This document shows, one piece after another, positions 11,800 through 23,691 of a stretch of DNA of 64,000 bases. The translations under genes were made by a program, and so were the position numbers. The notes under the pieces were generated by a model. That model ran no database searches, was not told where the DNA came from, and saw nothing but the letters and a program-made list of their open reading frames with translations. The DNA is taken from contig NC_054877.1 of the NCBI RefSeq assembly GCF_018320785.1, positions 38,896,151 to 38,960,150 of the forward strand, in the 5' to 3' direction. This stretch comes from Cheilinus undulatus (Eukaryota > Chordata > Actinopteri > Labriformes > Labridae). The first letter of the stretch is position 1. The number at the start of each line of letters is the position of its first letter.

Positions 11800-12830
11800 A
11801 TACATGGACTAAATTATTTAGCCACACCTGTTAATTATTGAATCCAGGAGTTTCAATCAAGCCCATTGCCACAGGTGTATAAAATCAAGCACATAGCCAT
11901 GCAGTCTCTATTAGCAAATATTTGTGACACTAAATGGGTCATTCTGAAGAGCTCAGTGACTTAAAGCATGGTATTATGATGTATGCTACCTTTGCTATAA
12001 GACAGTTCTTGAAATTTCATCCCTGCTGGATATTTCGTAGTCAACTTTAAGTGATATTATTAGAAAGTGGAAGCGTTTAGGAACAACAGCAGCTCAGCTA
12101 CAGAGTGGAAGACCACATAAAATCACAGAACGGGGTCAATGACTGCAAAAGTCGCCAATGCTTTGCTGATTCCACAGCTGCAGAGTGCTAAACTTCCACT
12201 GGCACTAACGCAAGCACAAAAACTGTGTGGTAGGAGCTTCATGGAACGGGTTTCCGTGGCTGAGCAGCTGCATGCAGGCCTCATGTCACCAAATCCAATG
12301 CCAAATGTTAGATAGAGGGATTTAAAGCACACCGACACTGGACTGTGGAGAGATGAATCACTCTTCTCTGTTTACCAGTCAGTTTAGGGTGTCTGGGTTT
12401 GGCAGATGTTGGGAGAGCATTTTGGACAATGCTGTTTCCAACTGTGGGCAGCAGTTTGGGGAAGGCCCTTTTCTATTCCAACATGAAAAAGCAAAGACTA
12501 TAAAGACATGGTTTGATGAGTTCATTGGGGAACAACTAGCCTGGCCCTCACAGAGCCCTGATCTCAACCCCAGCCCATCTTTGAGATGGACTGGAATCGA
12601 GATTGTGAGCCAGGCCTTCTCATCCAACATCAGTGACCTCATAAATGCTCTACAGAATGAATGGGCACAAATTCCCACAGAAACACTCCAAAATCTCGTG
12701 GAAAGCCTTCCAAGAGGAGTGGAGACTGTTAAAGCTGCAAAAAAGGGACAAGTACATGTATTTTAATGCAATGTCATTACAGTCCCTGTCGGTGTAATGG
12801 TCAGGCAGCTGAATACTTTTGTCCATCTAA
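11800..12830 (+). mobile_element. Tc1-like element, family B copy 1, internally deleted
   Basis: It begins ATTTAGCCACACCTGTTAATT with GCCACAGGTGTATAAAATCAAGC following, and ends CAGCTGAATACTTTTGTCCA. The latter half keeps an open frame at 12,353-12,766 with transposase hallmarks: WFDEF, then WPSQSPDLNP (the family's DLNPIEHLW is here changed to DLNPSPSLRW) and LPRGVETVKAAKKG at the C-terminus. About 190 bases upstream of CATTTTGGACAATGCTG are missing relative to full-length relatives, so the middle of the DDE domain is lost. Confidence 0.8.
12353..12766 (+). pseudogene. Tc1-like transposase C-terminal fragment (family B)
   Basis: A 137-codon open frame. From about residue 27 it reads as a Tc1 transposase: FWTMLF-like region, GQQFGEGPFLFQHEKAK (family QDNAxxH context, catalytic Asp lost), WFDEF, WPSQSPDLNP and a C-terminal block ending in KAAKKGQ. 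The first ~26 residues come from the deletion junction. It lacks the DNA-binding N-terminus and an intact catalytic triad, so it is non-functional. Confidence 0.75.
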
Positions 12831-14384
12831 TCCAACCACTTCTAGTTCTATGACTCTAATGAACATGGTAGAGCAGTAAACTAAGAGTGCGGCTATGGTG
12901 CCTAAAATCTTCTGTTAACAGCTGCCTGAATGGGACAGCAAAGTGCTGAGCAAACCTTTAAGATAAAAAGGAGATTAGTTGGTGTCAGGGCGCTGGCTGG
13001 ATGTGAGGACAGTGAATGAAGAGGCATTAAAGCCAGACAAAGCTGGACTGCTCTGGCCTGATGCCACTTCCTCTCCTGCACGCGTTCACACTCTCTTACA
13101 CACACAAAACCTGCTCGTAAAAAAAAAAAAAAAAAAAAAAAAAACCTGCAAGCTAGCAAATGCTTCCACAAGGTTGGCAATTCATGAAAGCTTGGAGCAC
13201 TGATTGGCCTTTAAAGTTTGAAAAATGCCTTTGAAATATAAACTGCATGAAGCCAAGAAAGATAGCATCCACTCACATTTTTTCTTGCACCTCTCATGGA
13301 GTGAATGGCACATATATATGTTGTTTTTTAATCAAATAAATGTCCACTTTTAGAGAATCATTTGGAGTTTGAAGAATGGAGGTGATTTTGAAAAAAGAAA
13401 ACAATCAAGGACACAGCCCGGAGCAAAAGATTACACTGACACAGTGCAGTCTGCACCAAACCTCACACAATCCACCATGTCAGCAGAAATGCAACAACCA
13501 ACATGGTAGAAAAAAAACGAAACAATGGTGCCAAGGAGGAGAGAAATAGCTGCAGACAAAGAGATGAAAATAAGAGTTTCACAAATTGTAATCACAGGAA
13601 CAAGTCCAAACAAATCTAACAATTGCAGTTACAGCATTTATTTGCTTTTATTGGAGTAAAATTCCTTTTGTTTCATTAAACTGGACTGAAAAAGGACCAG
13701 CACTTTCAAAGAAATGTCATCTGAAAACCCATTACTTTCACAGCCAGATGAAAAGCCTTTCTCTGCCTGTGTCTGTGTGAATTCATCTGGTTCCACATCC
13801 AGAGACCACAGGCTGTTAAATACGGCCGAGCCAGGATTGTTCTCATCAAGGTGATAAGTGATGACCGCCACAATCTGCCTTTTTTCCCAGCTCCAAAAGC
13901 TCTGCAGGACATAATGGTCCTCTCCCAGCATCATTATGGATAAGAAGCTCATTTGTAATTATGTAAAGCCCACTTACATACAACAGTTAACAAACGCTAA
14001 AGAGTGAGCGAGAACAAAGAGGCTGCAGCGGGTCCTCCAACGCCCACCCTGTCAACAACACACACAGTAGGCACACATGCAAAAAGCACAAGGGCATGCA
14101 AAGTCACACTAATATCTCAGTGTAGAGAACAAAAGAACAAGCTTTCCTTTCAGTGAGTGAGCAGGTACACAGCTGCAAAAAGATTCAAACCTCATGTCTC
14201 CTCTGTAACCAACAGGAAGTCAATTAAGGAGGGAAAAGAAGAACATGCTCTGGTTTTAATTCTGCTTTTTATGATGAATCACTTACAGGAAGGTCCGTAA
14301 GTATTTAGACAGTGGAACAGTTTGACTTTGCCTCTAATTCCACCACAATAGATGTGAAATAAAACATTCAAGAAGTGACAGAAA
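12831..14384. other. No gene recognised
   Basis: The stretch has moderate complexity and short overlapping frames only, including a 104-codon minus frame at 13,638-13,952 with no recognisable motif. The poly-A run above lies within it. Confidence 0.5.
13119..13144 (+). repeat. Poly-A run of 26
   Basis: An uninterrupted A run. There is no LINE or SINE body immediately upstream that I can recognise, so it is listed as a simple repeat. Confidence 0.9.
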
Positions 14385-14425
<41 letters not shown>

Positions 14426-14773
14426 ATCCGTAATAAAAAGTAAATGATGAGAATAATGTAATACAAATATCAAATAATATTAATACTAATTTATAACAAT
14501 AATAATTACTTATACTTAATTATAATAACAATAGGAAGAAGAAGATGAAGAACATGAATACTATTATTATTATTATCATTATTATTATTATTATTATATT
14601 ATTATTATATTATTATTATTATTACAAAATTACCATTAGAAGACGAAGAAGAATTAAAATTGAAAAATGATTATAAGAATGATGATGATGATATTAATAA
14701 TAATAATAATAATAATGAAGATGATAATTATCATCATAAAAATAATATTACAGATGAAAAATAAGAGTGAGAA

Positions 14774-14856
<83 letters not shown>

Positions 14857-15020
14857 GCACTAAAAAATAATAATGAAGATGATAATTAACAATGTAAAAA
14901 TAATATTACAGATGAAGAATAAGAATGATACTACTACTACTATTACTACTAATAATAATAATAAGAATAAGAATAAGAATAAAATGATGATGATAATAAT
15001 AATAACAACAACAACAAGAA
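14385..15020. repeat. Compound microsatellite: (CTAT)n, (ATT)n, (ACT)n, (AAT)n
   Basis: (CTAT)10 starts at 14,385. It is followed by ATT/TAA-rich DNA with two long ATT tracts near 14,562-14,625, then ACT repeated about 16 times from about 14,774 and AAT repeated about 10 times to about 14,853. A partly duplicated second block (GAAGATGATAATTA..., ACTACT, AATAAT) runs to about 15,020. Poly-Thr/Asn and poly-Val/Leu frames across it are repeat artefacts. Confidence 0.9.
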
Positions 15021-15660
15021 ACAGAACCTTTGGATCAATGAAACTAAGATTAACTTGGCTCATGGTCCAAGGCATACTATGTCATCTGTCAAACATAGCA
15101 GAGGCAGTTATGGCATGGACACGTATGGCTGCTGATAGAATGACCTGACCAACGTCAGTGATGTGACCCCTGATGAAAGTAGTTGAGATTAATTCTGAAG
15201 TGTTTCGGGCTCTGCTCACATTCAGCCAAATGCTGCTAAACTGACAGAACTATCTGCTCTACAATGCAGATAGATATTAACCCCGAACTCACCACAAAAG
15301 CAACCCAACTGTTCAAACAAGCAGCAACTGAAGGCAGTGCCAGTGAAGGCCTGGAAAAGCAACGTTGGAGAGGAAACTCAGAACGTGGTGATATCTACGT
15401 GCTCCAGACTTCAAGAAGTCAAGTACTCAAAATTTGTTACAAATATAAAAAATATGTTAGTTTGGGGCCTTTAGGTGCATACTCTGAACGAAATGTTTGT
15501 ATATAAAACTTTTAAATGATAAATGCCATATTTTTATGAAACTCCTTGAAAGTGTGTGATTAAAATTGGAAATATTAGTGACCTTTAACAGGCAGATTGT
15601 AGAGTGTGATGGTCACTTCTAGTGGAAACTGTGGAAACCAGTTAAATTTTAAAAAACTAT
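15021..15660. other. No gene recognised
   Basis: One 80-codon plus frame at 15,264-15,506 has no family resemblance. No element ends were seen. Confidence 0.4.
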
Positions 15661-16936
15661 ACTGATGAAAAACAGCTAGAGGAGCATTTTGCATCTAATT
15701 AGGTTAATTGGCAACAGGTAAGAAACATGACTGGGTATAAAAGGAGCATTTTAGAGAGGCAGAGTCTCATAGGAGTACAGGCAGGCAGAGGTTCACCAGT
15801 CTGCAAGAAAATGCATCCAAAAATTTTGGAAAAATCTTAGAAAAACATTCCTTAACGTAAAATTGCACAAACTCAGATTATCCTACCATCTGTGGTAAAT
15901 AATATCATAGAGTCACAGAATCTGGAGAAATCTCTGTGGATAATGGGGAAGGCTGAAGGTCAGTGTTGGATGTGCTTGATCTTTCAGCCCCCAGGAGGCA
16001 CTGCATTAAAACTGTGTGGGCTCAGGAACACTTCTAGAACTTAATGTCTGTTAACACAGATAATCGTGCCATCCACAAATGCACGTTAAACCAAAGAAGA
16101 AGTCAAATGTGAAAATGATCCAGAAACGCTGTCATCAGCTCTGGACCAAATCTCATGTAAAATAGACTGAGGCAAAATGGAAAACTGTTCTGTGGTCAGA
16201 TTAACCAAAATTTGTTATTCATTTTGGAAACTTTGGACACTGTGTCCTTATTTTCAACACACAGTTCAAAAGCTAGCATCTATACAGTATGGGGCTGCAT
16301 TAGTGCCTACAGTGTGGGCAGCTTATACATCTGGAAAGGCACTATCAATGCTGAAAATTACATTGATGTTCTGGAGCAACACATGCGCCGATCCAGGCAA
16401 CATCTCTTTAAGGAAAGGCCTTGCTAGACCATGCTAAACCACATACCACATCCATCACAGCAGCATGGCCTCACAGTAGGAGCATCCAGGTGCTGAACTA
16501 GCCTGCCTGCTGTCCAGACCTTTCACCAATAGAAAACATTTGGCACATTATAAAATAAAATAAAAAATCTAGCAAGGAAGACCTAGGATTGTTGAGCGAG
16601 AATCCTACATCAGACAAGAATGGGACAACATTCCTCTCCCAAACTCCAGCAACTGGTCTCCTCACTACCAGACATTGACAGAATGTTGTTAAAAGAAGAG
16701 GGGATGCTACACAATGGTAAAAATGGTCCTGTCCCTACTTTTTGAGATCAAATTCAAAATTCAAAATGAGCTAATATTTTTGATGAAATGGTAAAATATC
16801 TCAGTTTCAACATCTGATATGTTGTTTCTGTTCTGTTGTGAATAAAATAAGGGTTTATGAGATTAGCAATCATTGCATTCGTTTTGTATTTACATTTTAC
16901 ACCATGTCCCAACTTTTTTGGAATTAGGGTTGTACC
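15660..16936 (+). mobile_element. Tc1-like element, family A copy 3, most complete
   Basis: This is the longest copy of family A in the window. It shares GGTTAATTGGCAACAGG, AAAAGGAGCATTTTAGAG and GGCAAAATGGAAAACTGT blocks with the other copies and ends GTCCCAACTTTTTTGGAATT-AGGGTTGTA. Transposase blocks are visible but broken by stops: GAALVPTVWAAYTSGKA (family GC.S..G.G.L), an LTLMFWSN-type line, and SPIENIWHI after a stop-rich join. The first catalytic region and HTH are too decayed to define. Confidence 0.8.
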
Positions 16937-17400
16937 ACTTGCTATATACAATGTGTTGACCTGAGTACCAGCTAAATATAAACTTCATCAACTGACATCA
17001 ACTGTTATGAAGAAAACTATGACTAAAATGTGTCTTTAAGAACATTATTTGTTTCTTGTGTTGACATTCACCTGTTGAAATCTCACTGAGCATCGCCAGT
17101 TTGATTATTATGCTGCACATGTGCATACGGGCCAAATATGTTAATATGTTTTTAATATTGATTACACATGTAACAGAAATGTTTATTAATCCACACAAAT
17201 CAGCGGGGGATGAAACTCCCCACCTACTCCCACCCACCCACTCTCTCTCTCTGCCTCTCACCCACTTGAAGCTAATTGGGAGTCGACCCTCGCTGACCTC
17301 CGCTCGTCCACAGAGAGAGTCATCGCCATGACAGCAGAGTCTTCCTCATTATCCACAACAAGGGTCGGCCTTGTTAAAGCCCAAACTGCCAGAGCGCACC
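16937..17400. other. No gene recognised
   Basis: An AT-rich stretch leads into a more GC-balanced one from 17,200. Frames on both strands are short and without motifs. Confidence 0.4.
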
Positions 17401-17434
17401 TGGTTGACATCACAGCAAAAAACCCAGAGTCGCT

Positions 17435-17476
17435 GTTACCACAGCAACCACAACTTGGCAACCGCAACTTGGCAAC
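17435..17476 (+). promoter_or_regulatory. RFX-type X-box plus 14-bp tandem half-sites
   Basis: GTTACCACAGCAAC at 17,435-17,448 fits the RFX consensus GTNRCC-N(0-3)-RGYAAC. The right half-site is repeated with an exact 14-base period: AGCAAC at 17,443, GGCAAC at 17,457 and GGCAAC at 17,471, each followed by CCRCAACTT where complete. The surrounding 17.25-17.6 kb has no recognised repeat and more CpG than its neighbours, so it could be an enhancer. No binding evidence can come from sequence alone. Confidence 0.4.
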
Positions 17477-17599
17477 GTCCCACTCCACGGGGGATTGATT
17501 GGGTGAGCAATGCAGTGAGAGGTGGATTAGGAGGAGTATTATTGTCTCCCTGGGTGCAGAGGGACAGATGCAGAGAGGACTGAAACAATGATGACAGCA

Positions 17600-18580
17600 T
17601 TGACCTGAACTTGGCTTCACTCAAAGATAAAACCTCTAATCTATTCGGCCCTCGTTCATTTACTGATGTGAAGAGAGAAATGGTGTGATGGTCTGAGGCT
17701 GATTCTTGATCTTTAAATCGAACCTAATGACATCTTAAACCAGGCAGTGTTTGCATTTTCATTCAAGGCTCTGCTCATGCTCAACCGTAGTAAATATACG
17801 TGCACAGCTGCTTTGTGGTACAGTTTTCCTGCTCCAAAGTGCACACTTAACCATCAAGTGAACTGAACAAGTGACAAAACGGCGTGTCCAACAAACAGCC
17901 ATTACCCTCTCCACAGCTCTCTCCTCTCAGGGCAGAGGATGAAGAGGGTAAACCACTCAGAGTCTGAGACACAGAAGCAAAGTGAAGCTTTTATTTGTCA
18001 CCGTCCATTAGAGAACCAGCCGGACTCACACGTAAAAGCTGCAGAGACGAGAGAATCAGAGGTCATTCAGTCATCGAATCAGAGCTGTAATATTAATGTT
18101 ATGGTGGGGGTCAACATCAGTGTTACACCTTCATAGGCTCTTAAATGATGTGTCCTTGGGATGAGTCAAACCAGAAGTAGCTCCTGAACCTGCCATCCTA
18201 AGGACTACCCAAAACTCTAAAGGGTTCAGAGGACAGAAGGATGAGACCAGAGGAGAGATGAGTGAGGATTCACATCGCTGAAGCTGTTTTACTCATAGAG
18301 CTTGGCAACATGATGTCACACCCCAGTCCACTGCGGCGCCTTGTGGGGCGAGATGCCACAAAGTGTAGCCTATAAATTTCCATGCACTTTTGTGCACTGT
18401 TGGAAAAAGGTTTCCATGTTAACTGGTTTCCGTAATTCAACGATGGCTGTGTTCACTTGACTTCCTGTCTTCTGTCCATAAATTCAAAACCTTTACAAAC
18501 AAATAAACGCCAATTTACAAGTCGCATTTAAAGTCTACTGCAGCTAAAATGTGAGTATGAGTGAGCAGGTTATTTGGGCA
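17600..18580. other. No gene recognised
   Basis: Non-repetitive by eye. No splice-site pair enclosing a conserved frame and no element ends were found. Confidence 0.4.
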
Positions 18581-18589
18581 AAGCAGTAA

Positions 18590-19080
18590 AATATCTGACA
18601 TTTTCTCAAGTTTCTGCAAAACTTTTTTAAAATCTTTAAAGTTTCCCATTTAAAGTCCCCCAAAAATTCTCCACATATTCCTCAGATGATTCAGGGAAAT
18701 TTCTCTGATCAGCCATGTTAATTCTTCAAAAATTTTAAGCAAATTCCCCCAAAAACTTCTTATCAAATACCCCAAAAATTAAAAGTGCATAATCCAAATT
18801 TCTATGAAAATAACCCAATAATGAGATCCCTGATATTTTTATAAAAAGGTTTTGAAAATTCCAATTGACAACCTTCCAAAAGAAAAAAAGATCCCATTGA
18901 AAATCCCCAACATTTGCAAATAAATTTCCCAAATTACCATGAAAATACAAAAAATTCCAAAGCAACCCCCCCAAAAAATAAAATCTGATCAAATTTCCAA
19001 AACTTACAGATACTTTTCCCAAATTTACACAAAACAAACCTACAAAAATCAAAATAAATTTCAGAAATTTCTTAAAAAAA
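18590..19080. repeat. Degenerate minisatellite with CCCAAAAATT-type units
   Basis: Recurring blocks such as CCCCAAAAATT, TTTCCCAAATT, CCAACATTTGC and AAAATTCCAA appear every ~20-40 bases, too diverged for a single consensus. The 162-codon minus-strand frame over it is Phe/Asn/Leu/Gly-rich and an artefact of the repeat. Confidence 0.65.
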
Positions 19081-20740
19081 AAAAAAAAGTTAAGACTTAA
19101 AATCTTCTGTTTTTTAGCCAGCCTTAGTGTGAGCCCAACACTGATGGCCAAAACCGATTCACAGCGTAATCCAGTATAAATAAGAATAATGTTGTCAACA
19201 ATGTTATATTTTAGGCAAAACAAGTAATGGGCAACCTTTAAACACCTTAATGCAAGTTTGACCTCCTAAAGCTCAATAAAATGCTCATGAAAACAAAACA
19301 GCATCATCTGCATATGTGTTAATTCCAATACCTCTTTAATGAGAAAATGCACTTCAACTAAAACCATTAAAACTGGGTGAACCAAAACCAGATCTTGAGA
19401 GACTCCAATGTAAGCAAACATGAGAATGTGTTTCATCGTAGTGGCACGCTGTAAAGTTATGTGAAATCCACTGGTGGACATTGGTTATGGATTATGTTGT
19501 TGTACAAAGGGGGTGCAGTTTTTTAGCATCACACTTTTCCACCATGACAGTAACCCTGATCTGTTCTGTCAGAGTCATCATTTCAGAAGTGTTTCAGTCA
19601 ATTAACTACAGCACCTGAACGATTATTTAAGCTTTGATTATTTCATATCCTGCAAATGGCAGAGGAATATAATTATCTACTTTAATGTCTATGTTTGAGG
19701 CGCCCCCTGTTTTTATACCTCCTGTTGTGTATTTGCTCTGAACAGCCCAAGGAATAAAGTGGTTTTTGACCGGCTGATCTTCCCAATCTGAGTGGTGGAA
19801 GGAGGCGGGGTATGGGGGCAGGGACGCCAGCTGTGATATGAATCAGATGCTGCCATGATTGGAATACAATGACCCTGCAACACACTGTGTCGTTCCCTCT
19901 CCCTCTCTCCATGTGTCTCTTTCTCTGAACAAGGTTATCAGCGAAGATTATCGGGTTAGGACAATAACGGCTGATTCCAATAGGTAGTGAATGTTTCAGA
20001 CACAAAACACATCTCATTTTGACATTCAGTCCTTAATTTCTGATCCATTTACACAGGAATGTTCTTGTTTTGAGAAAATTATAATACAGACATGAAAGCA
20101 AACAGGGAATGATGCATGCTGGGGTTTTAATCATCTACTTTTTAATAATGTGCAGCTTTAAACCTAAAATTATCATTGTAATCTAGATTTAGAGTTTAAC
20201 TTTGGGTGTGTAGCTGTAATTCTGTTGCATTGTTGTACTGCTCTTCACTGCACTAGTTGAAGCACATGGAAATAATCAAGTCTCCCACAGAATACCATTA
20301 ACAATCATTACTTTTCATAAATATCTAAGCTATTACCATAACCATGATTAGTATTATTGCCTCCTATACAAACACATCCTCATAACCCTCCAGAAATCTG
20401 TGTTTAATACAGCTGCTTCCTCTGTATAAGCTCACATAAAGTCTACAGGGGGGAGATGAAATAGCATAACCACTCATGAAAACAACTTTGAAGTTACTAA
20501 AGCATGCTAATGCTGCTACTAAACTGGGTCATGATGTGCCATACTAATTAAGTATTTGTCAACCTCCTATAGACTGTCTATACTGAGCATGCTAGTATGT
20601 CTAAATCAACTGGTGGAGTCTCCCTGCTGTTTGGCCTTGATTTTTATCATTTTGATCCTTTAGGTAATAAATAATTCAGCTCATTTTGGACCAACTTACT
20701 TACAGTTCAGATGTCGATGATGTGATTTTATGTAAATAGT
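19081..20740. other. No gene recognised
   Basis: Non-repetitive AT-rich DNA with short frames. No protein motif, RNA structure or element terminus was recognised. Confidence 0.4.
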
Positions 20741-20749
20741 GGCATTAAT

Positions 20750-21988
20750 GGATTGGCTGGGCCCCTGAAAAACCAAGAGAATGGGCCCTCCCCAGTTGAG
20801 ATCCATTTATGACAACAACGCACATGTGTTAAATCATTAGCATTGGTGCTAGCGTCCTGGGACTTGTAAATTGCAGCAGGCAATATCGCAATTTAATCTT
20901 ATTTGTGTTTAATTGCCCAGTTCTACTAAAAACCCATTTTTTTTGTTTTTCACTCTCTTTTGCCACTTAAAACACATTTTTGTTGTTTTGCGCCCTATGC
21001 TATTTTTCCCCCACTTTTGCTATTTTCCCACTTTTGCCACTTTTCACTCTTGTTTGCCACTTTTTTTTTGCAAGTTTCAACCTATTTTTGCATTTTTTTT
21101 GTACATTTTTACCACTTCCTAAATTGTTATACACTTTTGCCACTGTTTTGCCACTTTTGACCCATTCTGTTCCCTTTATCCCACTTGTGCTGCTTTTTCT
21201 CCAGTTTCTGCCACTTTTCACTCCTGGTTTTGGAATTTTTGCCATTTTTGCCACTCGAAAACCTTTTTTTCTGTTTTTCGCAATCTTTTGCAACATTTAA
21301 CCTATTTTTGTACATTTTTGTTTTGCGCGCTGTTATGCCATTTTTTTTATTTATTTATTTATTTTTTGCTAATTCTTATCCACCTTTGCTGCTTTTCTCA
21401 GATTTTTCCACTTTTCACTCTTGTTTGCAACCTTTTTGCCAGTTCCAACCAATTTTTGCAGCTTCTCTGCTCATTTTTACCAATTCCTTTTCAATTGTTA
21501 TTCAATTATTGCCAGTTTTAACTCTTTTTTTGCTACTGTTTTGCCACTTTATGCTCATTTTTGCCACTTCTTTCTAAAGTTATTTTTTAACTTTTGCCAC
21601 TTTTTGTTGTTTTGCCACTGTTTTCCATTTTTAACCCATTTTTGCCACTTTTCACTTACGTTTGACACATTTTTTTTGCCAGTTTTTACCCATTTCTACC
21701 ACTTTACCCCCAACTTTTTGCCTCTTTTCACAATTATGTAATTTCTCTTCTTTAAACTTTTCCATATTTTACGGCATCCTGATGTTTGCGCACATAGCTT
21801 AGCGAAGAAGTCTGATATTACTTTCCATATGATTTAGTTTAATATGCCAGTCCACACTGTTATCATCACACATAGAAGAGGAAATTGTTTCAAGAAAAGG
21901 GGTTTACATTGAAAAATAAAGGCTGTATTTTACTCAATCACAAATACATAAAATTCATTTTTTTGCTGCTTTAAGTGCATAATTTAGA

Positions 21989-22047
<59 letters not shown>

Positions 22048-22165
22048 ATAGTTACCCCAGCTTAACTTTACAATGGACCATAATTTTCCTGACCTCTTTA
22101 GGCCCCCAGTTTGCCTGGGCCCTAGATAGCACTCCCCTTTTCCCCTTATGGGCAACCTTGGGCAT
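20750..22165 (+). mobile_element. Non-autonomous element with internal TTTTGCCAC minisatellite, copy 1
   Basis: About 800 bases (20,925-21,740) are a degenerate tandem repeat of TTTTGCCACTTTT-like units. The flank that follows (CATCCTGATGTTTGCGCACA, then ...CTGACCTCTTTAGGCCCCC, CCCCTTATGGGCAACCTTG) recurs in the same order after the similar repeat at 51,300-51,600. The shared order shows this is one element family rather than two independent simple repeats. The class is not determined. A (TA)n run is inserted at 22,001-22,039. Confidence 0.65.
22001..22039. repeat. (TA)n microsatellite
   Basis: About 20 uninterrupted TA units after a run of nine A, followed by GTATGTATATAG. Confidence 0.95.
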
Positions 22166-23234
22166 TAAATTTTAATTCTAATAACTTTAAGAAATGCCAC
22201 CCACACCTCTGTCTTTAAGAACTGCAGGAAGAATATTTGCACAATGATTCAGTTTAAAAGCATTCACTGAGATGGTTCTGAAACAAATCTTTTGTCTCTT
22301 TTCTAAAAGTTTTGACAAACATTTCTATCATTTATCTCGCTCACTGACAGCAGTGGAGTTAGCTCCTCAAACAGGAAAAGCTGTATTAACCACTGTCACT
22401 ACAGTGGACTGTGGGAGAATTGGCATTGACTTCATTTTAGTCTGTATTTACATTTGAAGTGTATTTTGGAGCTATAAAAGTTAGAGGAAGTAACATAATA
22501 GATTTAGCCTTCTTAACAGAAATGTCAGTGACTCTGTCAAAGTGATTCACCTTGAGTACGCTCACAGAGAAACGTATGAGGACTGGACTGAAAAAGTCTA
22601 TATTCCTACACAGGTAGAGACCTTAGAGCACATAAAAGCCTCAATGCCTATATAGCTGTCCTTTCAAATACCTCTTTGCTTGGGTTTTTCATTAACATTT
22701 TAAAATATGATTATCAGACATGCATTTGAAGGAAAACGACCCATAGAAGCATTTATGAGTACTCTCTGTTTTCAGCATCTGATTTAGTTCAAACCTGCAG
22801 GTTAACAGGGACACATTTTAAAACGCGCAGCCTGTTTTAGACTGGGGGCATGAGATGAATATTGCCTGTTCTTCGGTTTGCATGTCTGCATGAACACAAA
22901 GTTTCACGTTCCTGTTACATGTTTCACACACAGAATCTAGAGAAAAGGAGGCTCGCCTATCTTTTCTGCACACAGTTCTTGGCCAAAAGTTAAGATTTTT
23001 GTTTCCTAGGGGGTAGAACATGTCACAGGTAAGATAAACACAGTTTGTGTTATTCAAAAAAAAAGCCTGGTTTGGCAGAAATTCACTTACTTTGTACAGA
23101 GGGCTTTCATTATGATTCAAGATGTTGAACCTTGAGGCAGATGGGCTACAGCAGCAGAGGACCACACCTGTGCTGCTCCTGTCAGCTAAGAACAGGAAAC
23201 TGAGGCTACAGTTCACACGGGCTCACCAGAACTA
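22166..23234. other. No gene recognised
   Basis: A 132-codon minus frame at 22,818-23,216 is Cys/Ser-rich but matches no family I know and has no splice context. I leave it unannotated. Confidence 0.4.
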
Positions 23235-23691
23235 GACAATGAAAGATTGGAAAACCGTTGCCTGGTCTGATAAGTCTCGATTTCAGCTGCATCACTCAGA
23301 TGGTAGGGTCAGAATTTGGCATAAACAACATGAAAGCATGGATCCATCCTGCATCCTAATGCACCATGTCACAAAGCTCAGATCATCTCAAACTAGTTTC
23401 TTGATCATAATGATTTCACAATGGCCTCCACAGTCACCAGATCTCTATCCCACAGAGCACCCTTAAGATGTGATGGAATGGGAGATTCTCTTCATAGATG
23501 AGCCGCCAATAAATCTGCAGCAACTGTGTGATGCTACCATCTCAGTATGGACCAAAATCTCTGAAGGACATTCAAACACCTTGATGAAACTATGTCATGA
23601 AGAATTATGGCAGTGGTGAAGGTAAAAGGGGGTCCAACCCAATACTGGCAAGGTGTACCTAATAAAGTGGCCAGGGACTGTATGTATACTA
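23235..23691 (+). mobile_element. Tc1-like element fragment, family E
   Basis: The frame opens with WKTVAWSDKSRFQLHHSDGR, the block around the first catalytic Asp of Tc1 transposases, followed by RIWHKQHE. It then jumps to QWPPQSPDLYPTEH (usual DLNPIEH), showing deletion of the region between the first and second catalytic residues. The 3' end reads AAGGTGTACCTAATAAAGTGGCC, the usual terminus of this fish family. The N-terminal third is absent. Confidence 0.8.

Noticed and set aside
14654..15148. Long poly-Thr/Asn, poly-Ile and poly-Val/Leu frames
   Set aside because: They are direct translations of ACT/AAT/ATT microsatellites in all frames.
18735..19223. 162-codon minus-strand frame, among the longest in the window
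   Set aside because: It follows a degenerate CCCAAAAATT repeat; Phe/Leu/Gly/Asn composition with periodic GN motifs, no start context or family match.
20913..21741. Several overlapping 60-130 codon frames rich in Phe, Leu, Cys and His, looking like membrane proteins
   Set aside because: Same TTTTGCCAC repeat read in different frames; open in every frame because the unit lacks stops.
22818..23216. 132-codon minus-strand frame with many Cys
   Set aside because: No family resemblance, no splice sites and unlikely composition; treated as chance.
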